Positions 36,441-46,683 of a DNA stretch of 64,000 bases are shown here, in pieces. Each line of letters starts with the position of its first letter. Position 1 is the first letter of the stretch. Below the pieces are notes generated by a model that was given only the letters and a program-made list of their open reading frames with translations, ran no database searches and was not told the DNA's origin. Source of the stretch: Icerya purchasi (lineage: Eukaryota > Arthropoda > Insecta > Hemiptera > Monophlebidae); the NCBI GenBank assembly GCA_039619475.1, contig CM077115.1, positions 149,302,274 to 149,366,273 of the forward strand, written 5' to 3'. The translations under genes were made by a program, and so were the position numbers.

Positions 36441-36484
36441 CTTTTCTCCATTTTTTTATATATATAAAAAAAAACAAAAACAAA

Positions 36485-36650
36485 GAGGGGTTGGTCGTAG
36501 AAGACTTTTATGGATGCAGATTATAACACGGGCTGGAATAACTTCTATAATTCGTACAGCTAAAAATCGGGACGTTTAAATTTTTGCCATGTGATCGTTA
36601 CGCGCGAAAATCACGCACTTAGAAGAAGAAGGTCAAGTTTACAAAATTAT
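36485..36650 (+). pseudogene. RTE-type pol extreme C-terminus, small fragment
   Basis: The frame reads RGVGRRRLLWMQIITRAGI then IIRTAKNRDV, the C-terminal basic tail of RTE pol as in the 9.4 kb and 32.6 kb copies, followed by a GAAGAAGAAGG end near 36620. About 35 codons only. Confidence 0.65.
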
Positions 36651-37735
36651 ACGAAATCAACAGTCGCTGTACAATCATACCGGTCCGAAGCGATCGAAAA
36701 CTATAACTTTAATTAAAGTAATTGCAAAAGGAGTGCAGTCTGAAGCGGAGCGTATTCGCAAATTTCGAGCCCGAAAATGGCGCGTAAAGGAAAAAGAGAA
36801 AATAGTGGGAATAGTGCGCTGTGCAAACGAAAACACAGGATGCAGCTAACATATTTTAAACCTGTATCCATTAAAGAGAGCAGCGCTTGAACGGTCCTAC
36901 CCAGTATTTATCAACCAAACAGCAACAGCACTAGCAGCGGCCATCGATGGATTGTTCTTTTTGTTATTCGAGAATGCGGAATGGACGTTGACAGTTGGTC
37001 GTAAAAGACGCGCCTGGAAAAGTGTTCTTCGTCAAAGCTGAGCCTCGACACTAAAGGGGGTCCCTCTATTTCGGGTAACGGTGCAAGTAGGCGGACTGTG
37101 TTCCGTTATAATAAACGTTAAAGGAAACACGAGCGACCGCGATGTGCGACCAGCGACGAAGGAAGACAGTAAAGCAATCTACCTTAATGAAAGTCTAAAT
37201 TACATTCGCAGTCAAGTCGGGGGACGCGTAGCTTCTTGGAGAACATCGACGACAAGCACTTGTATTCGATCAAATTAATCAATGAGAAAACGGAACGCGA
37301 GTGAACTTGCCGGTGCTGATAAACGGCGCGCTACACAGACACCAACTTAATCTTTAATTAGATATAAAAGTTTCCGTACGGGCGAGTTGAGGCAATTTTT
37401 CCACGTCAGAACGGCAGTGCCTTCAAACGAGCCGCCATACCGGCCGATACATTATAATAACGGATGTGGCCCGGACAGAATTCAGAGCAGAGCCGATCGT
37501 CATCCGCTAACTGATTTATAAGTGTCTTCCGTCTTGGTCGGAGTGCGGGGGCGGCCGGGGGAATTTTAATACTTCCGCCGGCAAAGTAATTTTATCTATA
37601 TAATAAATATACGCGACGGAGCAGACCGCAGCTTGCCGGGACCAGTTAAAATAATTAGCAGTTCCTCGGCGCACTAACCTGCGACTAACCGATAGTAACT
37701 CGATTCCTTAATTTAAAATTTTCTCGCCTTTCTCT

Positions 37736-37783
<48 letters not shown>

Positions 37784-38385
37784 CGCTCGCTCGAGGTACC
37801 TCTCTAAATCATTAACAAAATCATTTCGAGCAACCCTCGCCCGGTGTCATCTTAAACGCGTAAAAACTACCGACAACTAGCTACGTGCGCAACCCCATTT
37901 CCTACTGGCCGTTCTAATTAAAACGCCTAATAATTTCCATTTGCCGCGCCTTTACGGCTGACTCGAATTGTGTTAACTACCCCGCTTCCGCCGGTTTGCA
38001 GAGCAATTTTTACTTAATTCTGTTTCCCGAAATTATTATCTCCGCTCCGAGAGAGACTTTCTGAGTAGATGGTTCCTCCTTTTATCATCCTAACCCTGGC
38101 TGAAAATAGTAAAAATCCCGGTGCTCTACGCGGTTCCTTGTTACTTGTATCTTGACAAAACCTGAAACCGTATTGCACGAGCAAATGAAATCGAGGGTTT
38201 TATCAGTAATTGTACAAAAAACCAAAATTGCATTCAATTTTGTTTCTTTTTATTTTTATGTTTCTTCTTTTGGTGGGGAGGAAGTGTCTTTTTACCAGTA
38301 CAAAGTGAAAAACTTATTTATTATGTTATCATTCTTCCTTGAGAGTGCTGCATCGTACTTTCTGTTTTAAATCTATGTGCTTACG
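36651..38385. other. GC-richer non-coding stretch
   Basis: From about 36650 to 38100 base composition is clearly more balanced than in the surroundings, CpG is frequent, and recognisable transposon sequence is lacking. Open frames (for example 37081-37278) have no domain. This could be host regulatory or untranslated transcript sequence. Contains the (CT)n tract described separately. Confidence 0.35.
37738..37794. repeat. (CT)n followed by (GCTC)n microsatellite
   Basis: More than 20 CT units ending in three GCTC units. In arthropods (CT)n/(GA)n tracts can serve as GAGA-factor type sites; that reading is inference. Confidence 0.95.
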
Positions 38386-38387
38386 AA

Positions 38388-38457
38388 GCTACTCTAGTGG
38401 TAGAGTACTTTGAAGGGGCAAAGTGCGAAAAAGCAAATTAAAAAAAAAAAAAAAAAA
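38388..38457 (+). mobile_element. partial tRNA-like sequence with poly-A tail
   Basis: Two adjacent perfect hairpins: ACTCT / AGAGT around AGTGGT (38391-38406), resembling a tRNA D arm, and ACTTTG / CAAAGT around AAGGGG (38407-38424), in the place of an anticodon arm. A poly-A run follows at 38440-38457 and no T arm is present. Probably a truncated tRNA-derived retroposon. Confidence 0.4.
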
Positions 38458-38971
38458 TCTGCCAAAGTATTGGCTAAAAATGATTTTTAACCTGCCAGTA
38501 GAAATCTGAGATATTGGTCAATGCTTAATGAGCAAGACGCTTGTTGACAGTATAAAATTTCGATTTGATGTTTTTTATTCGCTTTCCTGTTGAAAACGTC
38601 GAAAATGTAACAGATGAGGAACCGATTTATTGGGAAAGTATCATTCGAATTTGTGGGGTTTTCATTGATTCGATAAGGGCAGCAGCACATTCCGTTCGTT
38701 CCGAAGTATTCGTAAATTTTCGTAATCAATATACATATACACATTCTTCAAATGCCATATATTTCTTAAAATATGTAGTTTACATAAAAAAAAAAAAAAA
38801 CAACTTCTTCAAATATTTCTCTTTAATCATACGGTGTGCTACACACTAATAATTACTATTTTAAAATACACTTAAAAGTCAAAGTTCGTAAAAGTACCGT
38901 TTCTTTCTTAATTTTGTAATATTATTATTATAACTTTCAAAAGTTCAATACAGCTTTATTTCATTACAAGA

Positions 38972-39003
38972 ACCCCCCCCCCCCCCCCCCCCACACACAC
39001 ACA
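38972..39003. repeat. (C)n(AC)n compound microsatellite
   Basis: About 20 C residues passing into CA dinucleotides. Confidence 0.95.
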
Positions 39004-39174
39004 AATTTAAAGATACTTTCCAAATAAAACGGCTCCTCGGCTGATACATCTTAGACGATTGTGTTGAGTACTTCTCTAACATTAAGGAGTCGGTGAAAAA
39101 GCGTTGTGAGAAGTATGCACATCAGTACAAAGTGAAAACAGCCAATCAGATCGAGCGTTTAATCAACCAAGTGA

Positions 39175-39250
39175 TTTTTTTTTTTTTTTTTTATTAGTAG
39201 AGCAACAATTATACACTGCGCGTGTTTTTTCTTTTTTTTTTTTTTTTTTT
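39175..39250. repeat. two poly-T runs
   Basis: T runs at 39175-39192 and 39231-39250 separated by TATTAGTAGAGCAACAATT-like sequence. They may be the A tail of a minus-strand insertion. Confidence 0.75.
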
Positions 39251-39378
39251 GGATTCTGGAGTCATATTATTACACGACATTTTTGCGTGTAGTTAAAAAT
39301 AGCTGAAAGAACTTTTGTCATTTTCTAGATAAATGTTTACTTTCATTCCACAGCACGTCCCGATTGTTTTACTCGTAG

Positions 39379-39411
39379 CTAACGTTTCGAATGACATATT
39401 CGTCGTCAGAG
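39379..39411 (-). ncRNA. hammerhead-like motif of a Penelope-like terminus
   Basis: On the minus strand: CTGACGA (39409-39403), a perfect 5-bp hairpin CGAAT / ATTCG with 5-nt loop, then AAACGTTAGC. This is the CUGANGA, stem II, GAAAC layout of a hammerhead ribozyme. A matching inverted version lies at 40491-40540. The hAT MITE at 39412 has inserted into it. Cleavage ability is unlikely to be kept, since stem I is broken by the insertion. Confidence 0.5.
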
Positions 39412-39628
39412 CAAGGCCATGTCCACAGGGGAGGTTTTGGGGGTTACTCCCCCCCCCCATGAGAACTGAAATAGTCGCTTATGTAAATTATTAATATATA
39501 TATATAAATCAGAATGATGGAAATTATTAAAAGTACGAATATTAGTGAAAAATGTATTGTTATTTATAAACTAAATATGTGAAAAAAAATGTTCAACCCC
39601 AACCTGCAAAATTCTGGGCACGGGCCTG
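39412..39628 (-). mobile_element. hAT-like MITE, short copy
   Basis: A 217-bp copy, opposite in orientation to 11464-11870, starting CAAGGCCATGTCCAC and ending CTGGGCACGGGCCTG. Flanks are CGTCAGAG (39404-39411) and CGTCACGG (39629-39636), an 8-bp duplication with two mismatches. It shares with the long copy the terminal G and C runs and CACTAATATTCGTACT, but lacks about 190 bp of the interior. Confidence 0.85.
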
Positions 39629-39690
39629 CGTCACGGTGTGTGAAAACAAAAACGAAGATGGAAAAAACGCAAACTATATTTTATTGTTCT
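39629..39690. repeat. Penelope-like terminal sequence interrupted by the MITE
   Basis: GTGAAAACAAAAACGAAGAT and AAAAAACGCAAACTA are repeated, inverted, at 40450-40490. Joined across the MITE with 39379-39411 it forms the inverted partner of 40437-40570. Confidence 0.65.
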
Positions 39691-40054
39691 TAAGGTGCCA
39701 TACGCTGCATAGCGCGTTGGCGCAACCTATTCGTATATTTTTAGTTGTACCGATATAGGTTGTGTACCAGGCAATTATTATATGCAACGCAGGTGTACAC
39801 ACGCGAGACTACATTCGAAACTGATTAGTAATCGTTTGATGTATCGATATATGAATGTAGTCCTCCATATGTGTCTGCTGTGTACTGACCTAGCGCGCAT
39901 ATAATGTACGTGGTGGTTTTCCATTGCCTTCCACGTGATTATTAGCGAATATTTTAATTTTAATTCTTCTTAATAAGTACTATCGTCGCCCGGGGTCGAA
40001 CCTGTGACCTCCGTAACGGAAGTCAAGCTCTCTAGCAACTAGGCTATCGCGACG
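39691..40054 (-). mobile_element. tRNA-derived SINE
   Basis: On the minus strand from 40054: a tRNA-like head of 71 nt (40054-39984) with box A TAGCCTAGTTGCTAG (40046-40032), box B GGTTCGACCCC (40002-39992), an anticodon-arm hairpin with TGACTTCC / GGAGGTCA, and terminal pairing CGTCGC / GCGACG. The body follows with GGAAGGCAATGGAAAACCACC near 39913-39933, a block that looks like a SINE core. The 3' end near 39691 is a guess. A good tRNA gene is excluded by the abnormal anticodon loop (no T at position 33). Confidence 0.7.
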
Positions 40055-40083
40055 ATATATACATATATATATATATATATAAA
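40055..40083. repeat. (TA)n microsatellite
   Basis: TA repeat between the SINE head and the short element. Confidence 0.9.
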
Positions 40084-40385
40084 AACTCGGCCATTTTGGC
40101 CTCACAAGGGGTTGTGCCACGTGACTCTTTTAATTTACATTTCTGTCTCTTTCTCTTTTATACTTTGTATAAAATGATCAAAATTTACAACGTAATTCTT
40201 ACCGGCATCAACACAAAAAAAAAAATAACATAACCACAAAAATCCTATTCTAACATTTAACTTTCATTATATAAAATTAAGACATTTTTTAAATAACAAT
40301 AACAAAAATCCTATAAAATATAACAAACGTTACATAACATTGTTACATTTTTTTCGAATAGAGGTAGCCTAAGAATTACGTTGTA

Positions 40386-40388
<3 letters not shown>
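40084..40388 (-). mobile_element. (TA)n-flanked short element, third full copy
   Basis: Reverse orientation relative to 29985-30283. Starts AACTCGGCCATTTTGGCC, has inner ATTTACAACGTAATTCTTAC and outer GAATTACGTTGTAATT. Internal tandem units are partly lost. Both flanks are (TA)n. Confidence 0.85.

Positions 40389-40434
<46 letters not shown>
40389..40434. repeat. (TA)n microsatellite
   Basis: More than 20 TA units, abutting the end of the short element. Confidence 0.95.
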
Positions 40435-40436
<2 letters not shown>

Positions 40437-40443
<7 letters not shown>

Positions 40444-40570
40444 ATATGTAGTTTGCGTTTTTTGTCATCTTTGTTTTTGTTTTCACCGCTCTGATAACGA
40501 ATAAAATATAATACTAATCAAAACGCTGGCTATAAATAATTTGAGCATGGTTTGTAGGAACGATTTATGG
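40437..40570 (+). repeat. inverted Penelope-like terminus with decayed hammerhead-like motif
   Basis: Complement of the 39330-39690 sequence (ignoring the MITE): GTTTGCGTTTTTTGTCATCT, then CTGATAACGAAT (40491-40502) and CAAAACGCTGGCTATAAATA. The stem II region has diverged. Confidence 0.55.
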
Positions 40571-42939
40571 TGTTTTCACACTATCGGCTGTAGTATCGCT
40601 GCGAATCTGCCACTGATTGCTACTTTGTCGTAATGGAATAATCAATTTTTTTATTATAGTGCTGACCGGTAACTATAGAAATTAGAAAAATAGAAAGACA
40701 AACACTACTACCCTATTCAGTGTGAACAGGAGTTTACAAATACGCTCGGTGAAATATACCTCTAGCGAAAATCTGTCCACAAACTGAAATACATAAAATG
40801 GAATAAGCCATATCTGATCGGTATATTGAAAAAATTGTGTTGTATTAATTTCCAAATGATTTCTTCATACGGTTAATTATAAAACAAAGTATATATCTCA
40901 CTTTACAAAAAATTACACTACTTAATAATTGTTTTTACTTTATTACTCTTTTTAATTCGTTGTTCGCGTTAATTATTTACAGTCGACTCGGCAATTTTTT
41001 TTATCTAAATGTAACCATTAATTTTTGTCTTAAATAAATTTAACTTTTTTGTTAACGCTTAAAGCCATACACGTATTATATGTATCGCTTATACTTGTTG
41101 TTAACGATTAGCGCCACTTATGTTATACATTTAACGATATATTATATAGATGTCGCACATGCATGTCGTCAATATCGATTAATCGGCCATTGTTGTTTGG
41201 CATTCACGTGTTGTTGTTACCACGCCGTTGCTTTCCCGATTTTCGAAATGTTTATTTTTCACCGTTGTTATTGAGAAAATTCCGTGTTAATGTTATTAAA
41301 TCCGTTAACTACAGAATCGCTATTTTTTTCGATTAGCGCGTATTTCTCGGTTCGATAATTTGAACAATCAACGATTAGAGAAACCTTTTTTTAGTTTTTG
41401 AAATTATTTTAAAAACGGTGATCTTCTTAATTTGTTTTCGTTTTTTGCATTACAAGGAGGACTTTTCCCATATTTTTCTTCCTTGCGTTTCCCCTTCAGA
41501 CTGCTTCTAATACCGACCTCTTCTGACTCTTTTGTTATTTCCTCTTAGTAATTCTCGACATCTCCTCCGAATAACTCCCCTAACGACTTAATTTTCGTTT
41601 CGTCCTACGTTTCTCCGTTTTTAAGAATAAACGTCCGCTGCTGACAAGCCCAACACAATGTGACAAAAAGTAAAATAAAAGAAAAAAAAAACGTGCCAAC
41701 CATTAACGCGTGAGTCTCTTTCTTTGTTCTTTCTTTTTTGGCATTCGTCAACTAGAAACTTTAACTCGCGAGTCGTTCTCAATGGAAACGCTAATTCTTT
41801 GCAAAGAATTATCGCTTGCCGACGAATCTCGGGGTTTTTTTCGAATTACGGCCACAGTTAATTCGAAATTAAACTAAAAAAACCACTGCGACGGCAGCTG
41901 CTGGCTGAATTCGACGAAATTGCTTTCTCGTATGTCCTCTAATCCTTATCTCAATACCGATAGCGCGTTAACCACACCTCCTAACTCAAATAAATCACAA
42001 TACTATATTTAGAAGAAGAAGAAAAAAAAAGAGATCGTCGCAATGATAAAATTTCGGAAGAAATTCTGAGACTGCGTAACGAACGGCATAATTCTCCACG
42101 GCCATTTGCCGATAATTCACGAGCAGCCGCTGCCTTATTGCAGTGATTTGTACTGCGCGCAATATTACACAATTTTTGCGTCGTCTAAGAGAGCGATTTG
42201 TTAATTACTCGGCACGTCGGCAGAGCCGTTTTTCGCGGGAAAAATTAATCTGCCCCATCGCCATGGCGGCGTACGTGGATAATAATTGTTTTGCGTGAAG
42301 CGTTCCAGCGCCGGTAGGGACAGACTATATAGATATATATGTATGTGCAGATATTCGTGTTCGGAAGAGTTTAGCATCACACCGAATTCAGGTAGAGGAA
42401 CAGGAGATGCGCGGCGCTTGCCGAGCAGAGACTTAATTAAAAGTAGCAATTTCGGTAAGAGGAAAAATACACCGGCCGGCCTATAACAAAATGGTGGTGC
42501 GACAGAGGGCCTGGAGTGGCGAGCGAGCTGACGGTGCTCAGCAAACTGTCAACAATTTAAAGACAGAGGCACGTCGTTAGTGCGTTGCCTTGTTCAATTT
42601 TTGAAGGCGATTAAAGACAGAACGAGCGGCGAAGGCGACCAAACGACAAGAAAGACGACATGGTCGGCACCGACGAGCCTATAAAGTTAAATGACTTGAA
42701 GCGCAACACAGCAGCGCGACTTAATGTCGTCGCCTGGTGGTCGCTCCTTCTTAACGACTAATAACACGCTCGAACGACTCGTCCTCTGCCTATTCTAAGA
42801 ATAATAACCGTTTTCAGCTGCGCAGCGACAATTGCGACAAGAATCCACGTCAGCACGGCACAGTGTTTATAGCCTTCGCTGCGATAAAAACAGTAATAAC
42901 GATGATAATGATAGTAGTGATGATAGTAGTGATGATAAC
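40571..42939. other. unassigned stretch, GC-rich from 41880
   Basis: No domain in any frame. From about 41880 to 43560 composition becomes balanced and CpG-rich without recognisable transposon sequence, similar to 36.65-38.1 kb. This may be host regulatory or first-exon sequence of a gene outside the window; unproven. Confidence 0.35.
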
Positions 42940-43037
42940 GATTAATAATGATAATGATTAATAATGATAATGATTAATAATGATAATGATTAATAATGAT
43001 AATGATTAGTAATGATAATGATTAGTAATGATAATGA
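42940..43037. repeat. 16-bp minisatellite
   Basis: Six copies of GATTAATAATGATAAT; the last two have GATTAG in place of GATTAA. Preceded by looser GATGATAGTAGT repeats from 42898. Confidence 0.95.
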
Positions 43038-45059
43038 TATCTTTTCTTCATTATCACGCGTCGGCAACAGAGAGCGGGCTTACATGTCGCCGCCATCGAA
43101 GATGATATCCTTGCACACCGTTTACGGAGACTTCATTTGACGAATTTAACCATTTTTTTCCGCCGCAATAGGGTGACGTATCGACGTGTTGCGGCAGCGG
43201 CCAATCTAACACGGCACTCGGAACTTTTCAGCTTCCATTCCGGCAAAACGGAAGGCGATTTTACTTCCAAATTCAAACGCAGCCAAACAACACCGTTTAG
43301 CCGGGAACGACCTTTTATTGATTTAGCTGAAATATCCGTAGCGGATTGTAACAGGTTTTCCCGGTTGATTCGCCCCGCGCACCGGTGATTGCTTCAGAAC
43401 CAGACGAAATTGATGAATTGTTACTTCACAACGGAAGGAGCCAGTTACCGCTACCGTTTGCTACCATTACGCACCTACCGCAAACTTATGGTTCGCACTC
43501 TGCACGCATTAGGACAAATAGTAGCAGCTTATTAAACATCGCTCCGCAATGGAGATTAGTTTAAAACATCCCCGAAAAACTACATGATGTGTGACCTCTT
43601 TTCCAATTTTTTTTTTTATTTCAAATAAATTCTCGATGCAGCAGACTGTTCAGCACGAAAACAAGTGTGCAAGCGGCTTACGAACTGGAGGGTGGAATTA
43701 GCCTAGTTGGTTGACAGTATTGTTCTCAGTGGGGAATCCTACTAAGCAGCGGCTGATGCAATCGATGCAGCCAAGTATGGGAAATTTCTTTCCTCGTTCA
43801 CACCTGATACTTTGATAATTTCGGCCATTACAAGGAAATACAAACGGCCTTTTCCGAACTGATGTTGATCGACATTAAACGACAATGTGGTTTCTTCCTT
43901 TTCGCAATTTGTTTTTCAACGATGGAAGAAATCAAGGAACCGTTACAAAAAGTTACATCTGCACAGACTTACCGCTACACTATTGTAAGTAAAAGCCTTG
44001 CTATGAAAACGGTTTAGTTGAAGATGATAATATTTGTTTAGTGAAAGCTAGATTACGAGAATGTTGACGATAATTGCGTGACAAAGAAAATGCTGATATT
44101 ACGCTAGCCGGTTTATTGCAGCGTCTCCGTTAGGCTCGCTTCATACTATACGATTCCATTCGGTACAGTTTATATTCGATTCGTTTTCAGTTGCTGCCGA
44201 CAAGTGTGAACCGATCACTATTAAATATAAGATCCTGATAGAAACCGTCTAGCACCGATGAATGTCCCCTCGTCCGAATCGGTTGTCAGCCGGTTTTAAA
44301 AAGGTGCCGGAATTCGTGTCTAGGACACACAAGATTACCGCGGCGTTCGCACGTGCGAAGTTTCTATATCAGGTCCACAGTTTCTGTCTACACGTTCAAA
44401 CGTTGTGCGTAGAAAGTATAAGGTTATACTCGTAAATGTATTTTGATATTGAAGATGGTCCTTTAGCTTCAGATGTAATTCATCGAATGATGTCGTTGAC
44501 ATCCCGAAGTAGTTCGAAAATGTGTCTTCGTTCTAACTCCGGAAAATTATGTACAGTGCTCCACAAATTTCAACCTTTTGCTATGATCTGGTGCCCCCAA
44601 TGAAAACGATTATCATCCTCTCTTCGTTTTTTTTAATTCTCCTACAGAGAAACAACGTAGCCAAAACTCAACTTCTCTCTCCATAGTAGTAAAAGGCGTT
44701 TCGGTTTCGCATGTCGGATCTCGGATCGCCGAATAGAAATCTGATAGGAACCGCGTGTATGCACGGAATATGTTGGGAAACTTTTAATTACAAAACAATT
44801 ATTATATCTCGAGTGAAATTACGTAGTATTTAAAAATTCAATTTGAAGTTTTACTGATAATAATGATAATACTGATAAAATATTTCGAGTTTTAACAATA
44901 ATGACGTCAGCAGTGGTGACGTAGGAATTTAAGTGGTTCTATTTGTAACAAGAAGGATACATGTAGCCAAGCGTGTGAAGTGTCTGCCGTAATCTACAGC
45001 CAAGACGGTTTGATGAGACTTTAATTTTCGCCTTTAGCTGGGATGGGGTCCGTCCGTAC
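43038..45059. other. unassigned stretch
   Basis: An 83-codon frame at 43137-43388 has no ATG support from context and no domain. The rest is open sequence without motifs. Confidence 0.35.
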
Positions 45060-46470
45060 CACTAGTAAAATAAAACCTGACATTTTTTATTAAGCCACTA
45101 ACCTATTTGTTTAACGAATCTGTTAACGCTGGTACATTTTCTAATATCTTAAAAATCGGTATAATCACTCCAGTTCATAAAAGTGGAATTAAAAGTGACT
45201 TATTAAACTACAGGTCTATTTGTATCCTACCGACTAAATTTTTAAAAAGTACATTCAAATTAGAATGCTGAATTATTTAGATAAGAATTTTTTTTTTCAC
45301 TATCAATCAATACGGATTTCTTGAAGGAAATATTCAAACCTATATCCTATATAACTGACAATCTTGAGCGTGAAAAATCTTGTTTAGCTGTTTAACCTGA
45401 CGCCTTTGATTTAATTGATCATAAAATTCTTTTAGCTAAATTATACTCATCCGGTTTTCGAGGAAATATGTTCGAATGGTTTAAATCTTATTTATGTTAA
45501 TGAAAATATAAAACAGAAATGAATAAAGTGTTGTTGAGCGATTATGTTACTCAAGAGTGTGGCGTACCTCAAGGTAGAGTATCCTGGGTCCGATATTATT
45601 TCTAATATACATATATAAATGATTTATGTAATATAAAGATAACGGGACGAATCTTTACTTACGCAGATGATACAATTATAGTTATCAGTTCACGTTATGC
45701 TCAAATCTTACATAATCTTGCTCAAAATGATGTTAATACTTTATTGAATTGGTTTAGTAGTAATAAATTAATAGTAAATTTAAAAAAAAAAACAAAAAAC
45801 AATTCATGTTGTACAATCACTTACAACAAAATAAATTTGATAACGTAAAGAGTTAAATTTACGCAATAATTTATCCATAGACAGATGACATTAAGTACTT
45901 GGGTTTGAATTTGGATTACAGATTAACGTGAAGTAAACATTTATATTATTTAGAACAAAAATTAAGAAAATTAAATTATATCTTCTATTAGTTAAATGTG
46001 TTTTTCAGTGGGAATCATTTATTCCGCATATATATTTATCGCGCTCTACATGCCTGTTCTCACATACGATTTAATGCATTGGGGAAATGCAGCTAAATAT
46101 AATTTTGATACAATTAAATTATTTAGTTAATAGAATAGTTAAACTTATTGATAATAAAACAATTACTGATTCAAATCACAGTTTTCGTTACATAAATACA
46201 TTATACAAAACTCAGTTATTACTTTTCTTGTTTAAGTGTAGAAACTAATTTGACTTCCATATTAACGTTAATAAAACAACTAGTTACGGTAAGGAATTTG
46301 CAATTGTGCTAAACTATAGAAAATATTATTCACGAATACAAGCATTTTATATAGCCCCATTACTCTATAAAATCAGTTGCTAAATTTTCTGTTAGACAAT
46401 ATTAATAATCTTCAAAATTACAAAAAAACACGCAAATATTTATCATATCACTTTGGTAGCAATTCAAGTG
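45060..46470 (+). pseudogene. Jockey/CR1-like non-LTR reverse transcriptase
   Basis: Plus-strand frames with frequent breaks show RT blocks in order: TFSNILKIGIITPVHKSGI, LLNYRSICILPTKF, AFDLIDHKILLAKLYSSGFR (near 45400-45460), MFEWFKSYL, TQECGVPQGRV, TYADDTIIVISS (45655-45690), LLNWFSSNKLIVNL, and late thumb-like sequence to about 46450. The DHKILL and WFKSYL pattern is typical of Jockey, CR1 and L2 type LINEs. No endonuclease or RNase H seen, and about ten frame breaks. The Helitron at 46684 begins shortly downstream. Confidence 0.85.
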
Positions 46471-46683
46471 TGTAAGTGTATGGGTCTCATTCATAGTTAT
46501 TTCATTATTTATTTATAAATTGCAATATCAATTTTTGAATTTATCCATATCAGTGTTCCTCCAGTCACTCTTACATTTTTCTTTTTAAATTTAAATTTGC
46601 AGGAAATTTTTTCGTTGTTTTAATTTTTCATCAACGGTGAATACGACTACCTAGATATTAATAGTCGATTATATTTATATATA

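Noticed and set aside
39984..40054. Functional tRNA gene
   Set aside because: Boxes A and B and an acceptor-like stem exist, but the anticodon loop lacks T33 and a SINE-like body follows.
43137..43388. 83-codon frame in a GC-rich patch
   Set aside because: No ATG context, domain or splice evidence.
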